Below, in pieces: positions 56,056 through 64,000 of a stretch of DNA of 64,000 nt. Position numbers and translations under genes: made by a program. Source of the stretch: Nitrobacteraceae bacterium AZCC 1564 (GTDB lineage: Bacteria > Pseudomonadota > Alphaproteobacteria > Rhizobiales > Xanthobacteraceae); contig JBAGRR010000001.1 in assembly GCA_036924835.1 (NCBI GenBank), forward strand, positions 2,247,001-2,311,000, given 5' to 3'. The notes beneath the pieces are model-generated. The model was given only the letters and a program-made list of their open reading frames with translations, did not search any database and had not been told where the DNA came from. The stretch's first letter is position 1, and each line of letters starts with the position of its first letter.

Positions 56056-56646
56056 TCAGCTGCAAGATGGCGCCGAAGGATCCCAGCGGACGTCGGCCGA
56101 TTGACGGGGGCCAGAAAAGGTCTTCCTGTCCCAATGGAAGATTTCAGAGTTAAAATTCGACTTCCCATCAAACCCGATCAAGGGTTGATAGTCATAGTGC
56201 ACCTCACTCATGATTAGATATTTGCCGTCCAGCGCAATCCCGCTGGGCACCGCCACAACGTTACCCTGCGAGTGAGGGGTCTTTCCTGGACTTGCTTTAC
56301 TCCACACGATGGTCGCTTGATGCGTCGTGGGGTCGATATAAACTTCGGAAATCGTCGCCGTCAGGCTTGCAGCCGAATAGGGCGACATAATCGCGGTACC
56401 GACTTTCAAAGCATTCTTAATGTCACAGTCGCCGGCCGTGGTGGCCTGAGCAATCAAATCCGACATGGTGTGTGCGACCTGCGTCAGCTTTCGAGCGGCT
56501 GCAAATGCGCTGGTAAACTGCACCGTTCCAAACATCAATGCCAACAGCAGCGGAGCAACAAGCAGAAATTCGACGGCGGCTACGCCGTGCTGGTCTTTAA
56601 GAAAGCGCGCGCCGAGACGCGGCTCAGTTTCAGAACTCGTTGTCAT
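56056..56646 (-). CDS. TadE-like minor pilin (second)
   Basis: A 196-residue protein with a prepilin-like N-terminus: a short basic leader, then GVAAVEFLLVAPLLLALMFG, where Glu sits five residues into the hydrophobic helix as in TadE/TadF pseudopilins processed by the prepilin peptidase. The C-terminal periplasmic domain ends with a Cys (APSCS). It starts next to the stop of the upstream TadE gene (GTG 56649 or ATG 56646), so the two are translationally linked. Probably a minor pilin that helps Flp pilus assembly. Confidence 0.85.
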   Translation of the reverse strand: MTTSSETEPRLGARFLKDQHGVAAVEFLLVAPLLLALMFGTVQFTSAFAAARKLTQVAHTMSDLIAQATTAGDCDIKNALKVGTAIMSPYSAASLTATISEVYIDPTTHQATIVWSKASPGKTPHSQGNVVAVPSGIALDGKYLIMSEVHYDYQPLIGFDGKSNFNSEIFHWDRKTFSGPRQSADVRWDPSAPSCS

Positions 56647-56648
56647 CA

Positions 56649-57218
56649 CTATCCCCCTGGCTCAACCCGGAACGCAGCCACTGCTGTGAGAAGGTTAAAT
56701 CGATCGCTATCGTTGTTGCCTCCAGCAAGATTGGCGAGGCTGAATCCTCCAATACTGAGGAATATCGGCCATTTATAAAACGCGCGAACAATGACCGTGG
56801 AGCCTGGGGCCGGATTTGAATAGGAGAGATTTGTCTTCAGGTGCTTGCTCGAATCGATTGGGGCCGCAAGCGCGTCGTTAGGAATGGCGCTAAACTGCGA
56901 AAAAACGCCGACATCCACCTCCAAACTATTTTGACAATCGAATAAAAGCGCCACTTTTCCGCAAACCGCTTTTTTAAAATCGTCCGCTTTAAACCCTTGG
57001 GCTTGAGCCTGGTTCGTGAAAATCAATCGCGCGGCGTCCTGGGTCGCGGTTTCCAAAACCTGCCCTGCGAAAAACATCAGCGCAAATTCAAAAATCGCGA
57101 GCAGCATCAGAAAAAACGGAGCTGCGACCATGGCGAATTCGATCGCAGCAGATCCACTCTGGCTGCGGCGAAAGCGATGAAATATCTTGCTGATACCACC
57201 TGAAGAGATTGAGGGCAT
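56649..57218 (-). CDS. TadE family minor pilin (first)
   Basis: A 189-residue protein with a TadE N-terminus: basic leader (KIFHRFRRSQSG), then SAAIEFAMVAAPFFLMLLAIFE with the conserved Glu after the cleavage site, and FAGQVLETATQDAARLIFTNQ, typical of TadE. Two cysteines (AVCGKV and FDCQN) may pair. ATG 57218 (MPSISSGG) is preferred. Transcribed with the following TadE-like gene, on the strand opposite to flp-cpaA-cpaC. Confidence 0.88.
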   Translation of the reverse strand: MPSISSGGISKIFHRFRRSQSGSAAIEFAMVAAPFFLMLLAIFEFALMFFAGQVLETATQDAARLIFTNQAQAQGFKADDFKKAVCGKVALLFDCQNSLEVDVGVFSQFSAIPNDALAAPIDSSKHLKTNLSYSNPAPGSTVIVRAFYKWPIFLSIGGFSLANLAGGNNDSDRFNLLTAVAAFRVEPGG

Positions 57219-57358
57219 TTGACGATTCCGGAGTGAAGCAGCGTTGCTACCTCCGAGAATAAGCAACATTGATTGTCGAATGCTTTCGCTCGTTCAAGAC
57301 AACGCGCAACGCCGCGTTATCGAGTCATTAACCACCAATGGCACGCGCGATCTCTGAT

Positions 57359-58183
57359 TTAACCGCCGTCGCTCACCACTTTTTTCCGGCAGGTCGACTT
57401 GCAATCGTATATGGCACGTTCATCACCACGATAGACATTCACAAGATTCTCCGCTCCCTCCTCCTCAGGCTTCGCATTAGACGCGTTGGCGTCGACAAGG
57501 CTGCGTAAGGCTAGCGATAGAGTTCCACTCTGACGCGCCCTGGCCAACGCCTCTGATTGGCGTGGCTTGAGCTCCAAAGTCGCGGTCTTTCCGACAACGA
57601 CCTTTTGTCCGTTCTTCTCTTCAACTGCCTGATCGATGGCGAGAACCCGGATATTGGTCAGAAGGGTCTCGGAAGTTATGGTTTCCTTTCCACCCTCGGC
57701 ATTTCTCTGCCGACGGGTCAAAATGACGTCCACGCGGTCATTGGGAAGAATAAAGCCGCCAGCCCCCGTTTCCGGCGAGATCTCGGTCGAGACAGCCCGC
57801 ATACCGCTTGGCAGGATGGCTGCCATGAAACCTGATCCATCGCCCTTAACGAGTTTGGTATCCCGAACCGGCTCTCCAGCAAGCATGGGCGAACGTACAA
57901 TCGAACCGGTCAATTGGGTGACGGCATCACCCCGACTTTCACGATGAATAAAGCTCGCGCTTGCAGTGGCGGCAGGCCAGGACTGCCACTCCAGGTCTTC
58001 AGGCTTAATCGATTGACCCAATCCGATATCGGATTTGGCAACCAGCACATCTGTCGTCTTGATCTGGGGCGGGGGCGCTATCGTCACTTGCGCCGGCTTC
58101 GGAGCCGGGCCACTCGCCAAATACAAAGCCGCACCACCAGCAGCTACGGCAATGGCCAACACGACTACCTGCGCGGTCTTCAT
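57359..58183 (-). CDS. cpaB: Flp pilus assembly protein CpaB (RcpC-like)
   Basis: A 274-residue protein anchored by an N-terminal helix (VVVLAIAVAAGGAALYLASG), then a SAF/AFP-like beta-clip (TTDVLVAKSDIGLGQSIKPEDLEWQSWP divided between strands at GLGQSI), and the RcpC domain with GGFILPNDRVDVILTRR. CpaB supports the CpaC secretin in the periplasm. In most tad loci cpaB is in line between cpaA and cpaC; here it is inverted and divergent from flp across 406 bp. The C-terminus has an unusual CKSTCRKK pair of cysteines. Confidence 0.92.
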   Translation of the reverse strand: MKTAQVVVLAIAVAAGGAALYLASGPAPKPAQVTIAPPPQIKTTDVLVAKSDIGLGQSIKPEDLEWQSWPAATASASFIHRESRGDAVTQLTGSIVRSPMLAGEPVRDTKLVKGDGSGFMAAILPSGMRAVSTEISPETGAGGFILPNDRVDVILTRRQRNAEGGKETITSETLLTNIRVLAIDQAVEEKNGQKVVVGKTATLELKPRQSEALARARQSGTLSLALRSLVDANASNAKPEEEGAENLVNVYRGDERAIYDCKSTCRKKVVSDGG

Positions 58184-58589
58184 ACGCTTTACTCTCTTAC
58201 GCTACGCAACAGCCGCACCATGTGCCTGCCAATACGCGGCAAGTAGGGTGCCAGACATAGCAAATCTGACGTTAATTGATGAATGAACTGCAAACAGCGC
58301 GTTTCGTGGCCACCGGTACTTATCCAACCGAACTACGAACCTCTGCCTGATAAATGACAGCGGGTACTTCATCACGCCCGATAATTGCGACCAGTATAAT
58401 TTTATATAAATTATCTGCGCTCATTAATTGCGCATTTACCGTCCGCAAGAAGAGCCAAATACCCCTGTCTTTCAGCAATCGAATTAACTGCGCTGCAATT
58501 CCTCCCTCGTACGTTCACGTCATGGTCACGGTGGTTTCCGCCCCGCAACGACCAAAGTTCGACAGCCACGTGTACATAGGGAGTCATAA
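58184..58589. promoter_or_regulatory. Divergent regulatory region between cpaB and flp
   Basis: 406 bp without a gene. The centre (58390-58440) is very AT-rich (AGTATAATTTTATATAAATT) and is the most probable promoter area for flp or for both directions. No known operator was recognised. A ribosome site AGGGAG precedes flp. Confidence 0.45.
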
Positions 58590-58772
58590 ATGACCAATCT
58601 CATTGCTCGCTTCGTTAAGGACGAGTCCGGTGCCACCGCGATTGAATACGGTTTGATTGCCGCCGGAATCGCATTGGCGATCATCACGATCGTGCAGACG
58701 ATCGGCGGCCAGATTCTTGGTCGGTTTACTTCGCTCAGCACCGAGCTGGCCAAGACACCGACTGCGCAGTAA
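58590..58772 (+). CDS. flp: Flp-type IVb major pilin
   Basis: A 60-residue prepilin: leader MTNLIARFVKDESG, cleavage after Gly14, then ATAIEYGLIAAGIALAIITI with Glu and Tyr at positions +5 and +6, the Flp signature, and a short C-terminal tail. Polymerises into the adhesive tad pilus. Its own terminator follows at 58795, so it can be expressed far above the downstream assembly genes. Confidence 0.96.
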   Translation: MTNLIARFVKDESGATAIEYGLIAAGIALAIITIVQTIGGQILGRFTSLSTELAKTPTAQ

Positions 58773-58794
58773 TCGGAGACAACAACTGCGTACG

Positions 58795-58828
58795 AAAAGG
58801 CTTCGGTCCCCCGAAGCCTTTTTTTTTT
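58795..58828 (+). terminator. Intrinsic terminator of flp
   Basis: AAAAGGCTTCGG and CCGAAGCCTTTT pair around TCCC and are followed by a run of at least five more T. One of the best terminators in the window. Confidence 0.94.
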
Positions 58829-58860
58829 GGGGAGCGTTCTCTCTATCGAACTGAGTCAAT

Positions 58861-59001
58861 ATGCGTATGAGTCAGGCCGCCTCAAAACAGCAGCCAAAGC
58901 CCGGGCCAGCAACGCGTGAGCTCCAGCCAACTGTCCTTGTGTGCGCGACGCTCATTCTCGCGTCATTACTGGTTTTGTTTCGGATCGCGAGCATCTTGTG
59001 A
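58861..59001 (+). CDS. Possible 46-residue single-helix protein between flp and cpaA
   Basis: A short open frame of 47 codons: polar Gln/Pro/Lys-rich N-terminus (SQAASKQQPKPGPATREL) then one transmembrane helix (TVLVCATLILASLLVLFRIA) and a stop. Codon use is normal for the region and the topology is sensible, but no strong ribosome site precedes either of the two nearby ATG codons (58861 and 58867). It could be an accessory of the pilus locus. Not recognised. Confidence 0.45.
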   Translation: MRMSQAASKQQPKPGPATRELQPTVLVCATLILASLLVLFRIASIL

Positions 59002-59074
59002 AAGCTGTTTCGCGATTGTTCATATCCGTACTTTACGATGCAGGACTTGTTGAACAGAAACTGAAGCCCAGTCC

Positions 59075-59599
59075 ATGATACTCGACATTGCACGTCTCTT
59101 TCTGTTCCCGGCCTTGATCGCGTTCGCTGCGGCGAGCGACCTCCTGACGATGACCATTTCGAATCGAGTGTCCTTGTTTCTGATTGCGGGCTTTTGCGCG
59201 ATGGCAGGATTAAGCGGGATGCCGCTCCATGACGTCGGGATGCACGTTGGAGCGGGTTTTGCCGTGCTAGCCCTCGCATTTGCCTGCTTCGCCTTTGGAT
59301 GGATTGGAGGCGGCGATGCGAAAATCGCGGCCTGCGTGGGGCTTTGGTTCGGCTTCCCGCACCTGCTGAACTATTTCGTCTATGCTTCGCTATTCGGCGG
59401 CGCGTTGACACTTTTGCTGCTTGAGTTCCGGAAATGGCCTCTTCCCTATGCGCTCGGCTCACAGGAGTGGCTACTGCGGCTCCACGGCAAGGATAGCGGC
59501 ATTCCCTACGGCATCGCGCTCGCCATGGGCGCCTTGATGATCTATCCGGAAACGGAATGGATGAAAGCAATTGATCTTGCTTGGCTCCTCGGTCACTAG
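59075..59599 (+). CDS. cpaA: Prepilin peptidase CpaA (A24 family, TadV-like)
   Basis: A 174-residue membrane aspartyl peptidase with about five helices. The catalytic Asp residues are in AASDLLTMTISNRVS and WIGGGDAKIAACVGLWFG, the two A24 motifs. It cleaves Flp and the TadE-like pilins. No N-methylation domain, as expected for the short CpaA class. Its TAG stop (59597-59599) is the CTAG of a hairpin repeat, so the coding sequence ends exactly at the repeat boundary. Confidence 0.94.
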   Translation: MILDIARLFLFPALIAFAAASDLLTMTISNRVSLFLIAGFCAMAGLSGMPLHDVGMHVGAGFAVLALAFACFAFGWIGGGDAKIAACVGLWFGFPHLLNYFVYASLFGGALTLLLLEFRKWPLPYALGSQEWLLRLHGKDSGIPYGIALAMGALMIYPETEWMKAIDLAWLLGH

Positions 59600-59760
59600 T
59601 GTGGCTGTTCAAAAGTCCGCATCATTCGTGCGGCGAGTCTGGAACGCGGACTTCTGAACCAAAGCCACACTAGATTAATAACTTGCTAGTGTTCTTCGAT
59701 TCCGAAGTTCGCAAACGAAGGTGCCGCGCAACGATGCGAACCTCGGAATCGAGACACTAG
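59596..59760. repeat. CTAG twin-hairpin repeat, locus 9, within the tad locus
   Basis: Hairpins 59596-59673 and 59686-59760, spacer ATTAATAACTTG. Unit 1: outer CTAGTGTGGC/GCCACACTAG; inner GTTCAAAAGTCCGC versus GCGGACTTCTGAAC (one mismatch). The inner arms have switched TTCGC/GCGAA to TCCGC/GCGGA on both sides, and the outer pair T-A to C-G. Unit 2: GTGTTCTTCGATTCC against GGAATCGAGACAC, slightly eroded; inner CGATTCCGAAGTTCGC pairs with one mismatch. Confidence 0.93.
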
Positions 59761-60121
59761 TGGGCCGGAAACATCTCGTTAACTCGGTTTAGATACGCCT
59801 CATTAACCATGCTTTGACCTTTAACTGGTCAAATCCCATTACGGCGGCGGGTCCGTCGCGGCGTGATGTGGAAAGTTAATGCGTATGAAAACCGCGGGGA
59901 ATGTCGTTCCGTCCACTGCTGTCGGTGCCGGCGGCATGAGTGCCTCGGTAACGAACGCACTTGGCTTCGCTAGCGCTATTCAGCCGGACAGACAGTCCTG
60001 CACCGGCACCACCATCAATCAGACAATTACTGTGAACGACAACACCGTGCTCGATCGCACCAATGCCACGAGCTGTGGCCCTTTATTCGAGAACGCAAAA
60101 GCGATCGAGAGGATCAGCAAT
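59761..60121. other. Leader region of cpaC with an in-frame open stretch
   Basis: 361 bp between the repeat and the chosen cpaC start. The cpaC frame stays open back to ATG 59879 (preceded by GGAAAG). The 81 residues this would add (for example TGTTINQTITVNDNTVLDRT) look codon-biased like real coding sequence but lack a signal peptide. A separate peptide fused by loss of a stop, or a leader, are both possible. Confidence 0.45.
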
Positions 60122-61600
60122 ATGAAGCGAGAGGGACATCGGGCACCTGTGCGGACCTTCTTGATGCGCACCCTGTCATTTGCGGCTGCGTCCGCGCTGA
60201 TCCTGAATCATGCGATATCGCCGGTGATTGCAAGCGATTATCGCGCCTCGCCAGCAGCTACCGAGATATCATCAGGCGGCCAGTTGAACGCTAAATTCCT
60301 CGCGCTCGGTATTGGTAAATCCGTGGTCGTCGATCTTCCGCGCGACGTCAAGGACGTGCTGGTGGCAGATCCCAAGATCGCCAATGCGGTCGTACGCTCG
60401 GCGCAACGCGCCTACATTATCGGCGCGGCGGTAGGACAAACCAATATTATCTTTTTCGACTCTACGGGCCAACAGATCGCGGCCTACGACATTGCGGTCA
60501 CTCGCGATCTCAATGGCGTGCGGGCCGCACTCAAGCAAACTCTGCCGTATGCTGACGTCAGAATCGAAGGCGTCGGGGACGGCGTAGTGCTAACGGGCTC
60601 GGTCTCGAATCCGGCTGAAGCTCAGCAAGCGCAGGAATTAGCGGCACGCCTCGCCGGCGGTGCAGATAAAGTCTACAACAATATCGCCGTGCGTGGACGC
60701 GATCAGGTCATGCTGAAAGTGACCGTAGCGGAGATGCAGCGTAGCATCATCAAGCAGCTCGGCGTCGACCTCAGTGCACAAATGAACTACGGCACGGCCG
60801 TAGTAGACTTCAACAACGTCGCGCCGTTTACTGCGCTCGGGCGCCCTCTTACGAACGGTTCTGTAACTGGCAATTTCGGCACGACGATAACCCCCAAGGG
60901 CGCCGTTCCGTCGGTAACCGCGACAGTGCGTGCGATGGAAAACGCCGGGGTCGTTCGCACGCTCGCCGAACCCAATTTGACTGCGATCTCGGGTGAATCA
61001 GCCACCTTCATCGCAGGCGGCGAATTTCCGATTCCGAGTGGCGTGACTTGTCAGAACGGCGGCGCCGGACCTTGCCAGCCATCGATCACGTTCAAGAAGT
61101 TCGGTATCTCGCTGAATTTCACCCCTGTTGTACTGACAGAGGGGCGGATCAGTCTCCGCGTCATGACCGAGGTGTCCGAAATCGCAAATGATAATTCAAT
61201 TTCGATTAGCGGCTTCTCAATTCCATCTATCAAAACCCGCCGCGCCGAAACGACACTCGAAATTCCGTCAGGGGGATCGATGGCCATGGCGGGATTGATT
61301 CAGGATCAAACCAAGCAGGCGATGAGCGGTCTTCCCGGCCTCGCCCAGGTCCCGGTCCTCGGCGCCCTGTTCAAAAGCAGGGACTTCATCAACAACCAGA
61401 CCGAGTTGATGGTGATCGTGACCCCCTATGTCGTTCGTGCGGTCGCACAAAAAGATCTGTCGCGCCCCGACGACGGCTTCGCTGAATCATCCGACCCCCA
61501 AGCGGATTTTCTTGGCACCGTCAGCCGCATCTATGGCGTTCCCAATCGAAACCCGCAGGGACGTTCTTACCGCGGCACTTACGGCTTTATCACCGACTGA
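60122..61600 (+). CDS. cpaC: Tad pilus outer-membrane secretin CpaC (RcpA)
   Basis: A 492-residue secretin. The signal peptide lies at about residues 14-37 (LMRTLSFAAASALILNHA). An N-terminal pilus/secretin domain follows (LNAKFLALGIGKSVVVDLPR), a BON-like module (VRIEGVGDGVVLTGSVSN), then the secretin core with AEPNLTAISGESATFIAGGE, VPVLGALFKSRDF and ELMVIVTPYVV. It forms the outer-membrane pore. ATG 60122 has GAGAGGA upstream and puts the signal peptide first. cpaD follows 21 bp later. Confidence 0.94.
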   Translation: MKREGHRAPVRTFLMRTLSFAAASALILNHAISPVIASDYRASPAATEISSGGQLNAKFLALGIGKSVVVDLPRDVKDVLVADPKIANAVVRSAQRAYIIGAAVGQTNIIFFDSTGQQIAAYDIAVTRDLNGVRAALKQTLPYADVRIEGVGDGVVLTGSVSNPAEAQQAQELAARLAGGADKVYNNIAVRGRDQVMLKVTVAEMQRSIIKQLGVDLSAQMNYGTAVVDFNNVAPFTALGRPLTNGSVTGNFGTTITPKGAVPSVTATVRAMENAGVVRTLAEPNLTAISGESATFIAGGEFPIPSGVTCQNGGAGPCQPSITFKKFGISLNFTPVVLTEGRISLRVMTEVSEIANDNSISISGFSIPSIKTRRAETTLEIPSGGSMAMAGLIQDQTKQAMSGLPGLAQVPVLGALFKSRDFINNQTELMVIVTPYVVRAVAQKDLSRPDDGFAESSDPQADFLGTVSRIYGVPNRNPQGRSYRGTYGFITD

Positions 61601-61621
61601 GATGGGACAAGGACAAGTAGA

Positions 61622-62359
61622 ATGAACGCGCGAGTACCCAATCTCAAACGTAGCCTCGGTATCGGAGGGGCTTTATTGGCAGTTGCTGCCGCGTTAGGAG
61701 GTTGCAAACATACTGACGGGGATATCGTCACCGGCAGTGTGCCGAACGACTATCGCCAGCGGCATCCAATCGTGATTCAGGAAGCCAGTCGCACGACCGA
61801 AGTCTTCGTCGGCCAGGGGCGCGGCGGCCTTACCGCAGCGCAGCGCGCCGATATCATGGGGCTCGCGCAGACATGGCTACGCGAAGGAACTGGCAGCATC
61901 ATCATCGACATGCCGGTCGGCGCACCAAACGCGCGCACAGCAACCGACTCACTTCACGAGATCAAAGCTATTTTCAGCGCTGCCGGAATTCCCTCGCGCG
62001 GCATTACCGTACGTAACTATCGTCCAACGGACCCTCGCTTGTTTGCAACTATCCGCGTCAGCTATCCCCGGATCATGGCCGACGCGGGACCGTGCGGACT
62101 TTGGCCTGAGGACATTGGTCCATCGATAAAGAACAAGGGCTACTTCGAAAACCGTCCGTATCATAATTTTGGCTGCGCAACGCAGCGCAATCTCGCCGCG
62201 ATGGTCGACAATCCATCAGACTTGGTTCAGCCTCGCGCCGAAACTCCGGCAATGACATCACGTCGAAATGTCGCATTCGAGAAGTATCGCAAGGGTGCAC
62301 CGACGACGACCGAGTATCCCGAGGCGGAAAGAGCCAAACTCAGTGATGTAGGCAAATGA
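61622..62359 (+). CDS. cpaD: Tad pilus assembly lipoprotein CpaD
   Basis: A 245-residue outer-membrane lipoprotein: signal LGIGGALLAVAAALGGC with a lipobox Cys, then NDYRQRHPIVIQEASRTTEVFVG and the CpaD core GPCGLWPEDIG and NFGCATQRNLAAMVDNPSDL, which are diagnostic. It is the pilotin/periplasmic partner of CpaC. Its last codon overlaps cpaE by 4 bp (ATGA). Confidence 0.95.
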   Translation: MNARVPNLKRSLGIGGALLAVAAALGGCKHTDGDIVTGSVPNDYRQRHPIVIQEASRTTEVFVGQGRGGLTAAQRADIMGLAQTWLREGTGSIIIDMPVGAPNARTATDSLHEIKAIFSAAGIPSRGITVRNYRPTDPRLFATIRVSYPRIMADAGPCGLWPEDIGPSIKNKGYFENRPYHNFGCATQRNLAAMVDNPSDLVQPRAETPAMTSRRNVAFEKYRKGAPTTTEYPEAERAKLSDVGK

Positions 62360-63618
62360 TCAGTTACGCACGTCAAGATCAAGAAGACCAGACAGTCACG
62401 CCCGCAGCCGAAGAACACATCGCGCCTGCGCCGCGTGTGTCGGTACAGGCGTTTTGCGAAACGGTCGAAACAGCGGCAGCTGTGCAGGCGGCCGGCGAAG
62501 ATCGTCGGCTGGATAAGGCGCATCTCAAAATACAGATGGGCGGCATGACCGCCGCCATCGAGGCCTATCGCACGGCGCCGACGCCAAACGTCATCGTGCT
62601 CGAGACTGATGGCCGCGCCGACATCCTCGGCGGCCTCGATCAACTCGCAGCCGTGTGTGACGCCGGCACTCGCGTGATCGTCATCGGGCGCGTCAACGAC
62701 GTGTTGCTGTACCGAGAACTCGTAAGACGCGGGGTCAGCGACTATGTGATTGCTCCGGTTGCGCCACTCGATGTCGTGCGTTCCATTTGTGGCCTGTTTT
62801 CAGTTCCAGAAGCCAAGGCTGTAGGCCGCATCATCGCGATCGTCGGTGCCAAGGGCGGCGTGGGCGCTTCCACTGTGGCACACAATGTCGCCTGGGCAAT
62901 CGCACGTGATCTTGCATTGGATTCCGTGGTGGCCGACCTCGATCTGGCGTTCGGCACTGCGGGGCTCGACTACAACCAGGACCCCCCTCAAGGGATTGCC
63001 GACGCTGTCTTTTCTCCAGATCGCATTGACACGGCTTTTATCGATCGCCTGCTTTCGAAGTGCACCGATCACCTCAGTTTGCTAGCTGCTCCAGCAACGC
63101 TCGAGCGGGTCTACGATTTTGGCACCGAAGCCTTCGATGCGATTTTCGACACGCTGCGCACAACGATGCCTTGCATCGTCCTTGACGTTCCGCATCAATG
63201 GTCCGGTTGGACCAAGCGTGCCCTCGTCGGAGCCGACGATATCCTCATCGTCGCAACTCCGGATCTCGCCAATCTCCGCAATACAAAAAATATATTCGAC
63301 ATGCTCAAGGCTGCCCGTCCTAACGACCGGCCGCCCCTCTACTGCCTGAATCAGACAGGCGTGCCAAAGCGACCGGAGATCGGTATCGGCGAATTCGCCA
63401 AGGCCATCGAGAGCCAACCGATTGTCACCATCCCATTCGAGCCGCAGATTTTTGGCTCAGCGGCCAACAATGGACAGATGATCGCTGAAATCGCGGCTAA
63501 CCACCGTGTGACCGAGATGTTTTTGCAGATTGCTCAACGTCTAACAGGTCGGGCCGAAACCAAAAAGCAGCGCAATTCGTTCCTTTCACCTTTGCTCGGA
63601 AAACTTCGAGGCAAGTAA
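62356..63618 (+). CDS. cpaE: Tad pilus localisation ATPase CpaE
   Basis: A 420-residue protein: a receiver-like N-terminal domain without phosphorylation residues (~30-150) and a ParA/MinD-type ATPase (~155-400) with the deviant Walker A GAKGGVGAST, ADLDLAFGTAGLDY and LDVPHQWSGWTKRALVGADD. In Caulobacter CpaE places the pilus machinery at a pole. It overlaps cpaD by 4 bp and is followed 21 bp later by cpaF. Confidence 0.95.
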   Translation: MISYARQDQEDQTVTPAAEEHIAPAPRVSVQAFCETVETAAAVQAAGEDRRLDKAHLKIQMGGMTAAIEAYRTAPTPNVIVLETDGRADILGGLDQLAAVCDAGTRVIVIGRVNDVLLYRELVRRGVSDYVIAPVAPLDVVRSICGLFSVPEAKAVGRIIAIVGAKGGVGASTVAHNVAWAIARDLALDSVVADLDLAFGTAGLDYNQDPPQGIADAVFSPDRIDTAFIDRLLSKCTDHLSLLAAPATLERVYDFGTEAFDAIFDTLRTTMPCIVLDVPHQWSGWTKRALVGADDILIVATPDLANLRNTKNIFDMLKAARPNDRPPLYCLNQTGVPKRPEIGIGEFAKAIESQPIVTIPFEPQIFGSAANNGQMIAEIAANHRVTEMFLQIAQRLTGRAETKKQRNSFLSPLLGKLRGK

Positions 63619-63639
63619 GCTTACGCGTGGAGTTTTATC

Positions 63640-64000
63640 GTGTTTGGTAAGCGTAGCGGACCAGAAACCGATTTCGGGGCCAGGGCTCCCAGCCGTGGCC
63701 CCGAACCCGCTCACGTGCCCTCCTTAGCTCCCAATGCACAGCGTGCCTCCTCTCCAAGCGTGGCTTCGCCACCGTTGGCTCCGGCAAGGGCGCCTGCACC
63801 ACCCCCTGTCGTCGAGGCCCGGCGATCAGATACCTATTATCAAGTCAAGGCGACGATCTTCGGCGCGCTGATCGAGGCCATTGATCTTACACAACTCGCG
63901 AAGCTCGATGCTGAATCAGCGCGCGAAGAGATTCGCGACATCGTCAACGAAATCATCGCGATTAAAAACATCGTAATGTCGATTGCCGAGCAAGAGGAAT
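63640..64000 (+). CDS. cpaF: Tad secretion ATPase CpaF, N-terminal fragment
   Basis: Starts at GTG 63640 (ribosome site GGAG seven bases before) and continues past the window end; 120 residues are visible. The first ~60 are a Pro/Ala-rich linker (APARAPAPPPVVEARR), then the CpaF N-terminal helical domain YYQVKATIFGALIEAIDLTQ and REEIRDIVNEIIAIKNIVMS. The Walker motifs lie beyond the window. It is identified by these segments and by position directly after cpaE. Confidence 0.9.
   Translation, partial: MFGKRSGPETDFGARAPSRGPEPAHVPSLAPNAQRASSPSVASPPLAPARAPAPPPVVEARRSDTYYQVKATIFGALIEAIDLTQLAKLDAESAREEIRDIVNEIIAIKNIVMSIAEQEE

Overview
The window reads as a chromosomal segment of an alphaproteobacterium of the Bradyrhizobium/Afipia/Rhodopseudomonas/Nitrobacter group (Nitrobacteraceae). 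The placement is inferred from a phyR-nepR-ecfG general stress cassette, an ndvA-type cyclic glucan exporter, fused cysNC, a cysG-DUF2849-cysI-DUF934-cysH operon, a tad/cpa pilus locus, several DUF families common in that group, and high GC content. No rRNA, tRNA, CRISPR array, prophage or complete insertion sequence was seen.

Layout. 1-5.4 kb: end of a chemoreceptor, a GrlR-like protein, a thioesterase, a nitronate monooxygenase, a YqaA-type membrane protein, an orphan HisE and secreted proteins. 5.8-17.8 kb: a solute-binding protein, NdvA, a D,D-carboxypeptidase, FadD, a DUF924 protein, a polysaccharide flippase, 3-hydroxybutyrate dehydrogenase with a patatin, and a CAP-domain lipoprotein. 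17.8-29.6 kb: sulfur assimilation, comprising the sulfate importer sbp-cysT-cysW-cysA (cysT is frameshifted as read), cysG-DUF2849-cysI-DUF934-cysH, and divergent cysD-cysNC. 29.8-32.0 kb: malate synthase G. 32.0-41.4 kb: a general-stress-response island. phyR, nepR, ecfG and a CHASE/HWE-type kinase sit beside CsbD, DUF883, a holin-X-like protein, an L,D-transpeptidase, a 53-residue membrane protein and a secreted protein. Five perfect GGAAC-N16-CGTT promoters occur within about 5.2 kb, and two one-mismatch versions lie between phyR and nepR. 41.6-53.3 kb: one apparent transcription unit for urea import and hydrolysis, urtABCDE-ureDABC-(ABM)-ureEFG, behind a good sigma-54 promoter. 53.7-55.9 kb: an RNA/cold-shock group (RhlE-type helicase, a tailed IF-1, CspA). 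56-64 kb: tad pilus genes: two TadE-like minor pilins and cpaB on the minus strand, and flp-cpaA-cpaC-cpaD-cpaE-cpaF on the plus strand, the last cut by the window end.

The least explained element is a dispersed family of 75-80 bp hairpins bounded by CTAG. At nearly every locus they occur as head-to-head pairs around a 12-13 nt AT-rich spacer. Each intact copy has a 9-10 bp outer stem, a roughly 3-nt one-sided bulge that faces the spacer, a 15-17 bp inner stem ending in TTCGC/GCGAA (or a close variant), and a 20-26 nt loop. Stem sequences differ greatly between copies but stay self-complementary. Copies lie at nine places, including two inside the urease operon and one six-hairpin array. In three genes the CTAG boundary supplies the TAG stop codon. 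I see no transposase for them in the window.
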